A stretch of 27,989 nucleotides of DNA from JANYCG01 sp031397915 (GTDB lineage Bacteria > Pseudomonadota > Gammaproteobacteria > Burkholderiales > Burkholderiaceae_C), in the NCBI GenBank assembly GCA_031397915.1, contig JANNMM010000037.1, positions 1 through 27,989 of the forward strand, written 5' to 3'. Position 1 is the stretch's first letter, and every line of letters starts with the position of its first letter. The notes under the pieces are model-generated. The model had not been told where the DNA came from. It was given only the letters and a program-made list of their open reading frames with translations, and did not search any database. Both the position numbers and the translations under genes were made by a program. This document shows, in pieces, positions 8,103-15,804 of this stretch.

Positions 8103-8672
8103 CTATCGCTTGGTGAACGACAGCGTGACCTCGCCTAGGCGAAATCCGAATTTGCTCATCGCTGCCTTGTTGAGCATGACCTTGTCGTTCATCAGGTACA
8201 TCCAGTCGTCAAATTGAACCTCGTAGACCTTGCCGTCAACCGGCAGGGCCATGGTGTAGGTCCAGTTGAAGGCGTTGCCGCTTTGCTGGCCCTGGGCTGT
8301 GCCAACCACATCGTCGGCTTGGCCGGAATAACTGCCATTGCCCAGGCGCTTGAGGCGCCAGATGCGTTTCTGGGTGCTGCCGTCGGAGTAAATGAAATCT
8401 TCGTCGAGCACGCCGTTGTCACCTTGCCAGCTACCTTTCATGACGACGGTAAAACGTTTAACAACCTTGCCGCTGCGATCGGTAAACACGCCATGGGCGT
8501 CCAGCGTGCCGTTGAAATAGTCGCGCAACTCCAGCACCGGCTTCTCGGCGGCGTAGTCCGCGATGTTTTGAGTGCTGCAGCCAACCAGCGTGGCCGCGGC
8601 TGCCCATGCGGCCAGGCCACTTCGTTTGATCAAGCCCGAATTGGCGCGGGTTTGGGTGGAATGTGGTTTCAT
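8103..8672 (-). CDS. DUF3833-family lipoprotein
   Basis: This 189-residue protein has a lipoprotein signal: a basic start, an Ala-rich hydrophobic stretch and the lipobox LVGC with Cys32 as the acylated residue. The mature part is rich in Trp, Asp and Gly strands (YFNGTLDAHGVF, KGSWQGDNGVLDEDFIYSDG, FDDWMYLMNDKVMLNKA) typical of DUF3833. The start at ATG 8672 overlaps the transporter stop as ATGA (8672-8669); longer readings to 8885 lie inside the transporter gene. It probably sits on the periplasmic side of the inner membrane or at the outer membrane (no Asp at +2; the residue is Ser). The biochemical role is unknown, but the family tracks with CFA-like methyltransferases and DUF1365. Confidence 0.85.
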   Translation of the reverse strand: MKPHSTQTRANSGLIKRSGLAAWAAAATLVGCSTQNIADYAAEKPVLELRDYFNGTLDAHGVFTDRSGKVVKRFTVVMKGSWQGDNGVLDEDFIYSDGSTQKRIWRLKRLGNGSYSGQADDVVGTAQGQQSGNAFNWTYTMALPVDGKVYEVQFDDWMYLMNDKVMLNKAAMSKFGFRLGEVTLSFTKR

Positions 8673-9964
8673 ACGGGATTCGGCGGCGAGGCCGGTTGGA
8701 TGATCAGGAAGTAGAGCGCCAGGGCTGCCGCGGCTTTGAGCAGGCACGGCAAAAGGCAATAGGCCAGGGTGAGTGTTTGCAGCGCTTCGGGCGCGCGGTT
8801 GCCGGGTGTGTAACCCAGCCACTGCAACAGCGGCAGCGCGATGCCCGCCGCCAGGGCCAGGTTGAGTTTGGTTGCGAAGTTCCACCAGCCAAAATAGGCG
8901 CCCTCGGCGCGGCCACGGTCGTCAGCCTTGCCAATCACACCGGCCAGCATGGCACCGGGCAGTGCCAGGTCGCTGCCCAGGGCGACACCCGCGAGGGCGC
9001 AAACCACAGCAAAAGGAACGGCATCGCCAGCTGTCAACTGCATGGACCACGCAAACACACTGATGGCCAGCAGCATTCCGATCAGCCAACTGGTGGCCAG
9101 CCCAAATCGTTTGACCATGGAAAGCCACAGCGGCATCGACAACGCGCCAAACACAAAGTAGCTGCCCAAAAAAACCGGCTGGATCGATTCAGGCGCCTGC
9201 AACCGGTCTTGCACGAAAAACAGCACCAGCGTAGCGGGCACGGCGCTGGCGATGCCATTGAGCATAAACACCAGCATCAGCCGCCTGAATGCGCTGATGC
9301 TCCAGGGCCGCCAGAGGTCGCGATCGCCGTTGACTTGCGTCAAACCTGGCTGCCATTTGGACGGCCGTATTGCGCGGCGCCAGCCCAACAGTCCAATGAA
9401 CAGGCTGGCGATAAACAAACCCACCATGGCGGGCAGCCCGAACAAGCTCGGCGCAGTCGACGCGAGCACCACCCCGACCAGGCCCAAGCCTTCACGCCAG
9501 GCCACCACACGGCTTTGCATTTGTTCGTCTCCGCCCAACCGGGCACCCCAGGATTGGTGCGCAATTGACAGAGCGCTGTAGGCGGCATAGGTGAGCAGCA
9601 GCAACACTGTCGCCGATACCAGAAGCGCTTGCGGCTCTCGCGTCTGCGGCAGAAACAGCAAGGTAAAGCCCAGCGCAAGCACCAAGGCCGAGAGAGTTCC
9701 AAACAGCCATACCGCCTCCAATGAGCGGGCAAACAACCGGTCACACCAGCGACCCAGGACGGGGTCGATCAACGCGTCCAGAAGCCTCGCACCAAGCAGA
9801 ATGGCGCCCAATGTGGAAAGCGCCACCCCAAAGTCACGTGCGTAAAGGTTGGGCAACAATACGTAAAGCGGCAATGCGCAAAAAGCCAACGGAAAACCGA
9901 GCAACCCATAACGCAACCCGTCCTGCGGGCTCAATGCGTTGGAGGTGTTGCGCCCTGCGTTCAT
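8669..9964 (-). CDS. GPH/MFS-type transporter of the lipid-modification cluster
   Basis: This 431-residue integral membrane protein has about twelve hydrophobic segments. The early GLLGFPLAFCALPLYVLLP, the loop DPVLGRWCDR (cf. D-x-x-G-x-x-x-D of GPH/MFS proteins) and the layout fit the glycoside-pentoside-hexuronide:cation symporter branch. In this setting it is unlikely to be a sugar porter; a lipid precursor or modified lipid is a guess from context. Start ATG 9964 overlaps the methyltransferase stop as ATGA (9964-9961) and its own stop overlaps the DUF3833 start as ATGA, so translation is probably coupled on both sides. Confidence 0.87.
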   Translation of the reverse strand: MNAGRNTSNALSPQDGLRYGLLGFPLAFCALPLYVLLPNLYARDFGVALSTLGAILLGARLLDALIDPVLGRWCDRLFARSLEAVWLFGTLSALVLALGFTLLFLPQTREPQALLVSATVLLLLTYAAYSALSIAHQSWGARLGGDEQMQSRVVAWREGLGLVGVVLASTAPSLFGLPAMVGLFIASLFIGLLGWRRAIRPSKWQPGLTQVNGDRDLWRPWSISAFRRLMLVFMLNGIASAVPATLVLFFVQDRLQAPESIQPVFLGSYFVFGALSMPLWLSMVKRFGLATSWLIGMLLAISVFAWSMQLTAGDAVPFAVVCALAGVALGSDLALPGAMLAGVIGKADDRGRAEGAYFGWWNFATKLNLALAAGIALPLLQWLGYTPGNRAPEALQTLTLAYCLLPCLLKAAAALALYFLIIQPASPPNPV

Positions 9965-11226
9965 GAGAGTGGCTTCTCCAGAGTGAACTGAACCACGTCG
10001 GTATCGCCGGCATCAAATGCGGCTTCGCAGTAACACAGGTAAAACTCCCAGATCCGCAGGAAACGCGGGTCAAAACCCAGTGCTTCAACGGGTTTTTTCT
10101 GGTCGAGGAACGCCGCGCGCCAGCGTCGCAGTGTCTCGGCGTAGTCTCTGCCAAATGGCAACTCGTCCACCACCAGAAGACCCGCTTGCGCCGCCTGTTT
10201 ACGGAATTCCCGAGGGCATGGCAAACAGCCGCCGGGAAAGATGTACTGCTGGATGAAGTCGGTTGAGGTCACGTACCGCTCAAACAAGGCGTCGTCGATC
10301 ACGATGGTCTGGATACACGCACGGGCGCCTGGTTTGAGCAGCCGGCTTAGCGTTTTAAAGTACCCCGGCCAGTAGGCCTGGCCCACCGCTTCGACCATCT
10401 CGATGGAACAAATGGCATCAAATGGTGCGTCATCGATGTCACGGTAGTCCTGCAAGCGCAGGTCAAATGACCCGGAATCGCCATGGGAGGTCGTAAGTGC
10501 GTTCAGGCGGTGGCTGGCAAAATCAAGTTGTTCACGGCTCAGCGTGACACCCACCACACTGGCACCAAAATCCTGAACCGCTGCCTCTGCCAGGGCACCC
10601 CAGCCGCAGCCGATTTCCAGAACCCGGTCACCGGGTTTGACTTTGGCTTGCCGCAAGGCGCGGGCAACCTTGGCGGCCTGCGCGGCGGGCAGGGTTTGAG
10701 TCAGGTCGCCCGCAAACCATGCCGACGAGTAGTTCATGGTGGGGTCCAGCCAAAGGGCATAAAACGTGTTGCCCAGGTCGTAATGGGCGTGGATGTTTTT
10801 TCGGCTGTTGGCTTTGCTGTTGTGGTTCAACAGGTGTTTGACGCGGTACCAGAGGCGCCCGGCCCAGGAGCCGTGGATGATGTCTTCAATCTCACGGCGG
10901 TTTGCGACGAACACCTTGAGCAATTCGGTCAGGTTGGGTGTGCTCCAGTCGCCTGAAATGAAAGTCTCCGCAAAGCCGATGTCGCCGGACTTCAGCGCGG
11001 CGGCGCACACGTTCCAGTTGTGCAGTGTGAGCGTGGCTTCCGTCGAGGGCACTTGGTCGATGCGCCGCTCCAGCGCGGTCTCGCCAAATCGGCGCGTGCT
11101 GCCATCCGGGAAATGGACCGTCAATACACCATGGCGCAGCCTTTGCAGCAGTTTGATCGCCGTGCGGGCGGCGGGCGGCGCAGCGTTCGAAAAGGTGAAT
11201 GCCGTCGTAGCGGTGGTGGAGTTCAT
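9961..11226 (-). CDS. CFA-synthase-like SAM-dependent methyltransferase with altered bicarbonate site
   Basis: This 421-residue protein belongs to the cyclopropane-fatty-acyl-phospholipid synthase family. HYDLGNTFYALWLDP (148-162) marks the family, and the SAM-binding loop VLEIGCGWG is at 202-210. Compared from memory with E. coli Cfa, Glu279 (E239), Ile308 (I268) and Tyr396 (Y317) are kept, but Cys139 is Ser168 (MNYSSAWF) and His266 is Gln306 (CIQTIV). It may therefore add a methyl or methylene group to unsaturated acyl chains without closing a cyclopropane ring. Start ATG 11226 overlaps the DUF1365 stop as ATGA; a reading from 11415 lies within DUF1365. Acts on phospholipid acyl chains at the inner membrane (family knowledge). 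Confidence 0.9.
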   Translation of the reverse strand: MNSTTATTAFTFSNAAPPAARTAIKLLQRLRHGVLTVHFPDGSTRRFGETALERRIDQVPSTEATLTLHNWNVCAAALKSGDIGFAETFISGDWSTPNLTELLKVFVANRREIEDIIHGSWAGRLWYRVKHLLNHNSKANSRKNIHAHYDLGNTFYALWLDPTMNYSSAWFAGDLTQTLPAAQAAKVARALRQAKVKPGDRVLEIGCGWGALAEAAVQDFGASVVGVTLSREQLDFASHRLNALTTSHGDSGSFDLRLQDYRDIDDAPFDAICSIEMVEAVGQAYWPGYFKTLSRLLKPGARACIQTIVIDDALFERYVTSTDFIQQYIFPGGCLPCPREFRKQAAQAGLLVVDELPFGRDYAETLRRWRAAFLDQKKPVEALGFDPRFLRIWEFYLCYCEAAFDAGDTDVVQFTLEKPLS

Positions 11227-12119
11227 GGCGGATTCGCGTTGGTGTGCAAGGGATTCGAATGGGCGTGCGCGCTGGTGGACAAGCGGCTTTGGCGTGTGAC
11301 AAAGGACTGCGGTGGTTTGGGTTTGCTGAAAATCCCCAACCGTTTGAACCACAGCCGCGCCGCTTGCCAATGGATGTGGAACACCACGCCGAGCGTCATG
11401 GTCGGGTAACGCCAAAACGCGCGGCGCAGGGCTTCGCGGGTGACGGGTTGCAATTCACCGCTGACGCTGGTTTGCAGCAAGGGCTCTGACGCAAATGGAT
11501 GGCCAGGGTTGTCACCGTCAAGGTGGTAGTCGATGCGCGCGATGGTTTTCTCGACACCGCCGTGCGCCACCCGCATGAAACGGAACCGGTATTGGCCCCG
11601 GGTTTCGCAAAACGGCGACACGTGCAAGACCTTGGTGGCCAGCAGCGTCGCGCCCATGCGCGGGTGGTCGAGCAAATAACAATGGCGCTCGCCAAACGTG
11701 TTGTTGACTTCCACAACAATGGCACGCAAGGCGCCTCCCTGGTCATCGGGCGCGCGGTGGCAATACCAGAAACTCACTGGTTTGAAGGTGTAGCCCAACA
11801 CGCGTGGGTAAGCGTGCAACCAGACTTCGCCAGTGGCGTCGTGAATGCCCTCGTTGCAGAGTAAGGCGTCGAGCCACTGCAAGGCGCCACCTTGCTCCGC
11901 TGTGCGCCCGTCGCCGTGGTCGCAGTCATGGAAGCTGATCCAGCCCGGGCGGTTGACGGCAAGCGCGGTTTGCGAGGCGCTGGCACCTTCCTGCATCGAG
12001 CGCATCGGCAACATGAGAAAGTAGGTGGGGTACGCGAAGGCGTTTTGCACCGGGCGCAGGCGGGTGTGGCGCACTTGCCCAAACCCGATCAGGGGCAGAT
12101 TTGCAAGAGGGTGGCTCAT
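11223..12119 (-). CDS. DUF1365 domain-containing protein
   Basis: A protein of 298 residues. The opening GQVRHTRLRPVQNAFAYPTYFLMLP (about 14-38) and the segments VLGYTFKPVSFWYCHR and VVEVNNTFGERHCYLL are the hallmark DUF1365 blocks, and the rest follows the family length. No signal peptide or clear membrane span. The family has no settled biochemical role, but it is nearly always beside a flavin oxidoreductase and a CFA-like methyltransferase, as here. Start ATG 12119 overlaps the upstream FAD oxidoreductase stop as ATGA (12119-12116), and its stop overlaps the methyltransferase start the same way. It is probably an enzyme or scaffold in acyl-chain modification (inference). Confidence 0.88.
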   Translation of the reverse strand: MSHPLANLPLIGFGQVRHTRLRPVQNAFAYPTYFLMLPMRSMQEGASASQTALAVNRPGWISFHDCDHGDGRTAEQGGALQWLDALLCNEGIHDATGEVWLHAYPRVLGYTFKPVSFWYCHRAPDDQGGALRAIVVEVNNTFGERHCYLLDHPRMGATLLATKVLHVSPFCETRGQYRFRFMRVAHGGVEKTIARIDYHLDGDNPGHPFASEPLLQTSVSGELQPVTREALRRAFWRYPTMTLGVVFHIHWQAARLWFKRLGIFSKPKPPQSFVTRQSRLSTSAHAHSNPLHTNANPP

Positions 12120-13507
12120 GTCGCCACACCTCGCGCTGCCGCCTCGGCGCGCATCAAGTGGTGGGCCGCAGCCACACCCGACTTGAGCCCGTCTTCATGA
12201 AAGCCGTAGCCCATCCAGGCACCGCAGTACCAGGTGTTTTTCTGGCCTTGCAGCCAGGGCATCTGCCGCTGGGCCTTTAGCGCCGCTGCATCAAACACCG
12301 GGTGGGCGTATTCGTATTCACCCAGCACGTGGCGTGCTTCAACCGGGCGCAGCGGGTTGAGTGAAACCACCACACTTTGCGTCCACGGCAGTGGCTGCAA
12401 CAGGTTGATGAGGTAGTGCAGGCAGACCGAGTTGGTGGGTTCGCTGTGTGAGGCAATGTGTGACGCAATATGCGAGGTGTTGCGTGGCAGGTTTGCGGGG
12501 GAGGCCGTCCGTTCGTAGTTCCATGCCGCCCAGGCCGCCCGGCGCGTCGGCAAAACGGACTCGTCGGTGTGCAAGACCGCCCTGTTGGCCTGGTAACGGA
12601 TGGCACCCAGCGTTTGAATTTCAATTGATGTCGGGTTTTGCAGGACCGCCAGCGCCTGGTCCGCGTGGGTGGCGAGGATCACTTTGTCAAAATGTTCAAT
12701 GGCGCCGTTGACCGTCAGGCGCACACGGCTACCTGCCGGCCCATCCGGCGGGCCCGCGGTGCGTTCAATGCGGGTAACTTTTGCGCCCAGCCGTTTGTCG
12801 GCGATCTGCATGGTGATTGCGTCCACATACTGACGCGCGCCGCCCGCCACAGTCCACCACTGCGGCCGCTTGCTCACTTGCAAGAGGCCGTGGTTGTGGC
12901 AGAACCGGATCAAGGTGTCCACTGGAAACTGCAACATCTGCGCGGTCGGGCAACTCCAGATGCAGGCGACCATTGGCAAAAAATACCAGTCGCAAAATTC
13001 CCGGCTGAATCTGTTTTGGGTGAGAAAAGCCCCCAGCGGCTGGCGCAGTTGCGCCTCGCTGCCCTGGCTGGCCAAGCGAGTACACAGGGCATTGAACCGC
13101 AGCAGATCACGCAGCATGCGCAGGAAACGCCAGTTGAGCAGGTTGCGCCTTTGGGCAAACACCGCGCCCAGGCTGGCGCCACTCCATTCGAGTGCACCGC
13201 CATTGCCCGCAGGTTTAACCTGCACGGAAAACGACATGTCCGACTTGGCCGTCGGCACACCCAGGGTCTCCAACAAGGCGATCAGCTGCGGGTAGGTGCG
13301 CTCGTTGAACACCAGAAAACCCGTGTCCACCCCGTGCGTGACCGGGCCTGTCGGAGTAGGCAGGGTGACGTCGACGGTATGGGTGTGGCCACCAAAATAG
13401 TCACCCGCTTCCAGGAGGGTGACTTCAAACGCGCCTGCGCCCTCCTTGAGCAAGGTGTGCGCGGCGGCCAGGCCGGAAATGCCGGAGCCCACAACGGCAA
13501 CTTTCAT
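12116..13507 (-). CDS. NAD/FAD-dependent oxidoreductase (amine-oxidase/desaturase fold), first gene of the lipid cluster
   Basis: This 463-residue flavoprotein starts with a Rossmann nucleotide-binding motif, VAVVGSGISGLAAA (Gly7, Gly9, Gly12), and an acidic strand end LLEAG followed by YFGGHTHTV. It has the late dinucleotide-fold motif WYCGAWMGYGFHEDGLKSG. The family (COG2907-like) resembles phytoene desaturases and amine oxidases and could remove hydrides from, or rearrange, a fatty-acyl chain. Start ATG 13507 is preferred: the in-frame extension to 13708 crosses the intergenic operator and part of the tetR coding sequence. It has no strong Shine-Dalgarno, only a GGCTGGG-like stretch. A TATAAA -10-like element on the minus strand (13603-13598) lies inside the palindrome at 13600-13621, so the TetR product is the natural candidate repressor. 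Confidence 0.9.
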   Translation of the reverse strand: MKVAVVGSGISGLAAAHTLLKEGAGAFEVTLLEAGDYFGGHTHTVDVTLPTPTGPVTHGVDTGFLVFNERTYPQLIALLETLGVPTAKSDMSFSVQVKPAGNGGALEWSGASLGAVFAQRRNLLNWRFLRMLRDLLRFNALCTRLASQGSEAQLRQPLGAFLTQNRFSREFCDWYFLPMVACIWSCPTAQMLQFPVDTLIRFCHNHGLLQVSKRPQWWTVAGGARQYVDAITMQIADKRLGAKVTRIERTAGPPDGPAGSRVRLTVNGAIEHFDKVILATHADQALAVLQNPTSIEIQTLGAIRYQANRAVLHTDESVLPTRRAAWAAWNYERTASPANLPRNTSHIASHIASHSEPTNSVCLHYLINLLQPLPWTQSVVVSLNPLRPVEARHVLGEYEYAHPVFDAAALKAQRQMPWLQGQKNTWYCGAWMGYGFHEDGLKSGVAAAHHLMRAEAAARGVAT

Positions 13508-13599
13508 GACCCAGCCCAGCCTTGGACGCAGCAGCGAATGAAAGCGCTTCGCCGGCGATTCCGCAGGAGATATGGCCGTAGATTTAGTGAATTGAACTT

Positions 13600-13621
13600 T
13601 ATAGTCACAAATAAGACTATA
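13600..13621. promoter_or_regulatory. TetR-type operator between the lipid operon and its TetR gene
   Basis: The arms TATAGTC (13600-13606) and GACTATA (13615-13621) are exact reverse complements with an 8-bp AT-rich spacer, 22 bp in all, a usual size for TetR-family operators. A related half-site, TTTATAGACTA, is at 13628-13638. The palindrome overlaps a minus-strand TATAAA element that could serve the six-gene operon. Binding by the adjacent TetR protein is inferred from position. Confidence 0.6.
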
Positions 13622-13665
13622 CAGTAATTTATAGACTAAAACGTACAAATCCGGATCACCGGCCC

Positions 13666-13671
13666 TATAAT
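13666..13671 (+). promoter_or_regulatory. Consensus -10 box directly before the tetR start
   Basis: A perfect TATAAT stands 6 bases before the ATG at 13678, so transcription would begin at or very near the A of the start codon, implying a leaderless or near-leaderless mRNA. The -35 region is poor (CGTACA at 13642-13647 with an 18-bp spacer). If the start is instead the ATG at 13720, the leader is about 42 bases. Confidence 0.5.
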
Positions 13672-13677
13672 TTCCAG

Positions 13678-14295
13678 ATGGCCACCAGCAACGTCGTAAA
13701 AATTTCATTCAAGGAGCAAATGCTCCTGGCGCGTGAAGACGCGATCATCCAGTCCGTCAACCGGCTGCTGGCCGACAAGGGTTTTGACGCGATGACGGTC
13801 GACGAGGTGGCCGCCGACGTCGGCATCGCCAAGGCCAGCCTGTACCGCCATTTCCCCAGCAAAGACGACCTGGCGGCGGCGGCGATGGTTTTTGTGATGC
13901 GCCGCGCGCAGACCTTTTTGGCCAGCCTGCCGGCCAACGCGGCGCCGATGGAGAACCTGCGCGCGGTGGTGCGCTGGACCATGTCGCTTAAATTGGCGGG
14001 TGAAATGCCTTCATTGCCGAGCCAGAACTCCAGCCTGCGCGCCAGCCTGATCGCCAACAGAGACTACATGGACGGTTTGATCCAGGTCAGCGACGTGTTG
14101 GGCGGCTGGATCGAAGCGGCCCAGAAAGCTGGCGCCATGAACACACATTTACCCGCGATTGCGGTGCTCTATACCCTCTACGCGCGCGCCTGTGATCCGG
14201 TGCTGGAGTTCCTGAAAATGGGTGGCCAGCACAGCGACGAAGAGATCATCGAGATCGTGCTGTGCACCTGTTTTGACGGCTTGAGCGCGCGGTAA
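13678..14295 (+). CDS. TetR/AcrR-family transcriptional regulator
   Basis: This 205-residue regulator has an N-terminal helix-turn-helix at about 39-63 (MTVDEVAADVGIAKASLYRHFPSKDDL), the standard TetR signature, and an all-helical ligand-binding remainder. It is transcribed away from the six-gene lipid cluster and is probably its repressor, using the palindrome in the 170-bp gap. Two starts are possible. The ATG at 13678 has no ribosome-binding site and sits just after a TATAAT. The ATG at 13720 follows AAGGAG (13711-13716) at only 3 bases and lies inside a GGAGCA-AA-TGCTCC inverted repeat; it would remove the first 14 residues but keep the whole HTH. The ligand is unknown, perhaps an acyl compound. 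It converges on the serine hydrolase with 15 bases between stops. Confidence 0.9.
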   Translation: MATSNVVKISFKEQMLLAREDAIIQSVNRLLADKGFDAMTVDEVAADVGIAKASLYRHFPSKDDLAAAAMVFVMRRAQTFLASLPANAAPMENLRAVVRWTMSLKLAGEMPSLPSQNSSLRASLIANRDYMDGLIQVSDVLGGWIEAAQKAGAMNTHLPAIAVLYTLYARACDPVLEFLKMGGQHSDEEIIEIVLCTCFDGLSAR

Positions 14296-14310
14296 AGCTC
14301 CGCCTCATTC

Positions 14311-15645
14311 TCAATCTGCAACCGCCTGGTACACCAGCTGCCGCAGCATATTGCGGTGGTACAGGCGCGCCGCACCGGGCGATTGGGTCATCATCACAAC
14401 AATGATCTGCTCTTTGGGGTCAACCCAAAACGCCGTGCCCGCGTAACCGCTCCAGTTGAATTCGCCGCCGCTGCCGGCCATGAACGACAAACCGTCGCTG
14501 GGGCGCACGGCAAACCCGAGGCCAAAGGTATACAGCGAGGGAAACAACACGCCGCCGCCGGGGCTGGCAGCGATGGGGATGCGCGGGCCCAGGTGGTCAG
14601 AGGTCATCCAGCGCACCGTTGTCCGCGAGAGGATGCGCTGGCCGTCCAGGCTGCCGCCATTGAGCATCATCTGCGCGAAACGCAGGAAGTCGGTCGCGCT
14701 GGATACCGCGCCCGCGCCGCCCGAGTCATTACCCGGCAAGCGCGAGACATCGATCAGTTTGAAGGGCGTGCCGTTGACCGGGTCTCTGGCAAACGGGCCT
14801 GCCAAGCGGCTCATTTTCTCCTGCGGTACATAAAACGCGGTGTCGTTCATGCCGAGCGGTTTGAAGATGCGTGCCGCCATGAAGTCACCCAGGCGCTGGC
14901 CGCTGGCGGCTTCGATCACGCGGCCCAGCACATCGGTGGAAAGGCTGTATTCCCAGGCTGTGCCGGGCTGGCGCAAGAGCGGCACTGCGGCCAGGCGGGT
15001 GACTTGCTCGGCCGAGCTCATGTCGCGCGCGTCGAAGTCTATGTTGCCCGGTTTGTACAGCCCGGCTTGCGTCAGCGCGGCCTTGAAATCGTTGTTGACG
15101 GTGATTTCGCCATAACCCAGGCCCGAGGTGTGGCGCATCAAGTCTTGTACCGTCATGGCGCGCGCCGGCTCGGTGCCCGACGCGGTGTAAACCTTCATGT
15201 CCTTGAATGCGGGCAGGTACTTGACGACCGGGTCTGACAACTGCAAGCGGCCTTCCTCCACCAAGATCATCGCCGCCACCGTGGCCATCGGTTTGGTCAT
15301 GGAATAGATGCGAAACAGCGAGTTGACCTGCATCGCATCCGCCTTGGCCGGGTCTTGCACGCCAAATGCGCGGGCGTACACCACCTTGCCTTTGCGCGCC
15401 ACGATGATGGTGGCACCGGGCAGGGCTTTGTCGGCAATTTCCTTGCTGAACGCAGCGGTCAACAGTTCAAGCCGCTCGCCCGACATGCCAACCTCCGCCG
15501 GGTTGGCCATCGGCATGGCCCCCGGCTGCACAGCACAGGCCACCAGGCCCAGCACCGTCGAAAGGGCAAAAGACGCCGACAACACGCTGCGCGCAGGGTT
15601 CTGCAAGAGCCTCAAAATTTGCCTGAAATCAAACGGGAAAATCAT
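14311..15645 (-). CDS. Serine hydrolase lipoprotein, class C beta-lactamase family
   Basis: This 444-residue protein has the penicillin-binding/beta-lactamase (EstB-like esterase) fold. It starts with a hydrophobic signal ending in the lipobox LVAC (Cys37), so it should be a periplasmic-side lipoprotein. The nucleophile motif SxxK is S115-M-T-K118 (IYSMTKPM), RHTSGLGY follows at 171-178, the YxN-equivalent is Y233-S-L and the KTG-equivalent region is GSGGEFNWSG. This pattern is usual for esterases and peptidases of the family, and true beta-lactamase activity is not implied. AGGAG lies 8 bases before the ATG at 15645. The 266-bp upstream region contains a dispersed repeat and a tandem TTAA-type operator-like pair. 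Confidence 0.9.
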   Translation of the reverse strand: MIFPFDFRQILRLLQNPARSVLSASFALSTVLGLVACAVQPGAMPMANPAEVGMSGERLELLTAAFSKEIADKALPGATIIVARKGKVVYARAFGVQDPAKADAMQVNSLFRIYSMTKPMATVAAMILVEEGRLQLSDPVVKYLPAFKDMKVYTASGTEPARAMTVQDLMRHTSGLGYGEITVNNDFKAALTQAGLYKPGNIDFDARDMSSAEQVTRLAAVPLLRQPGTAWEYSLSTDVLGRVIEAASGQRLGDFMAARIFKPLGMNDTAFYVPQEKMSRLAGPFARDPVNGTPFKLIDVSRLPGNDSGGAGAVSSATDFLRFAQMMLNGGSLDGQRILSRTTVRWMTSDHLGPRIPIAASPGGGVLFPSLYTFGLGFAVRPSDGLSFMAGSGGEFNWSGYAGTAFWVDPKEQIIVVMMTQSPGAARLYHRNMLRQLVYQAVAD

Positions 15646-15722
15646 GGTGCGACTCCTGATGGTTGTGCGAATTTTGAAAGCCGAAAATTATTCTAGTCCT
15701 GATGTGTTTTGCGCAGTCATTA

Positions 15723-15804
15723 CTATCAAAACAATAGCAATAAAGTGCCATATCTCGTGACTTGGATGTCAATAATTTTCAAAAAACCTGAAAATTGACC
15801 CAAA
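15723..15804. repeat. Dispersed intergenic repeat, copy A
   Basis: Upstream of the serine hydrolase, this stretch starts with CTAT-N7-ATAGCAA, continues with GCCAT-n-TC-n-CGTGACTT and ends with AAAAAA then TTGAC-n-CAAA. The same blocks in the same order occur at 21279-21345. The first 31 bp (from AATAGCAA to CGTGACTT) match at 24 positions, and the following 17-base link to the A-tract has equal length. Copy A has 8 extra bases after the A-tract. It codes for nothing visible. It could be a lineage-specific intergenic repeat. Confidence 0.55.

Noticed and set aside
8663..9568. 301-codon plus-strand open frame opposite the GPH/MFS transporter
   Set aside because: Gln/His/Arg-rich translation typical of antisense to a membrane-protein gene; the minus-strand transporter is tied to its neighbours by ATGA overlaps.
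14311..15645. Serine hydrolase considered as an antibiotic-resistance beta-lactamase
   Set aside because: Motifs fit the broad esterase/peptidase branch with a lipoprotein signal; nothing shows beta-lactam hydrolysis.
15767..15772. Perfect TTGACA on the minus strand upstream of the serine hydrolase, considered as a -35 box
   Set aside because: At 16-18 bp downstream there is no acceptable -10 hexamer (GGCACT-like), so a promoter is not supported.
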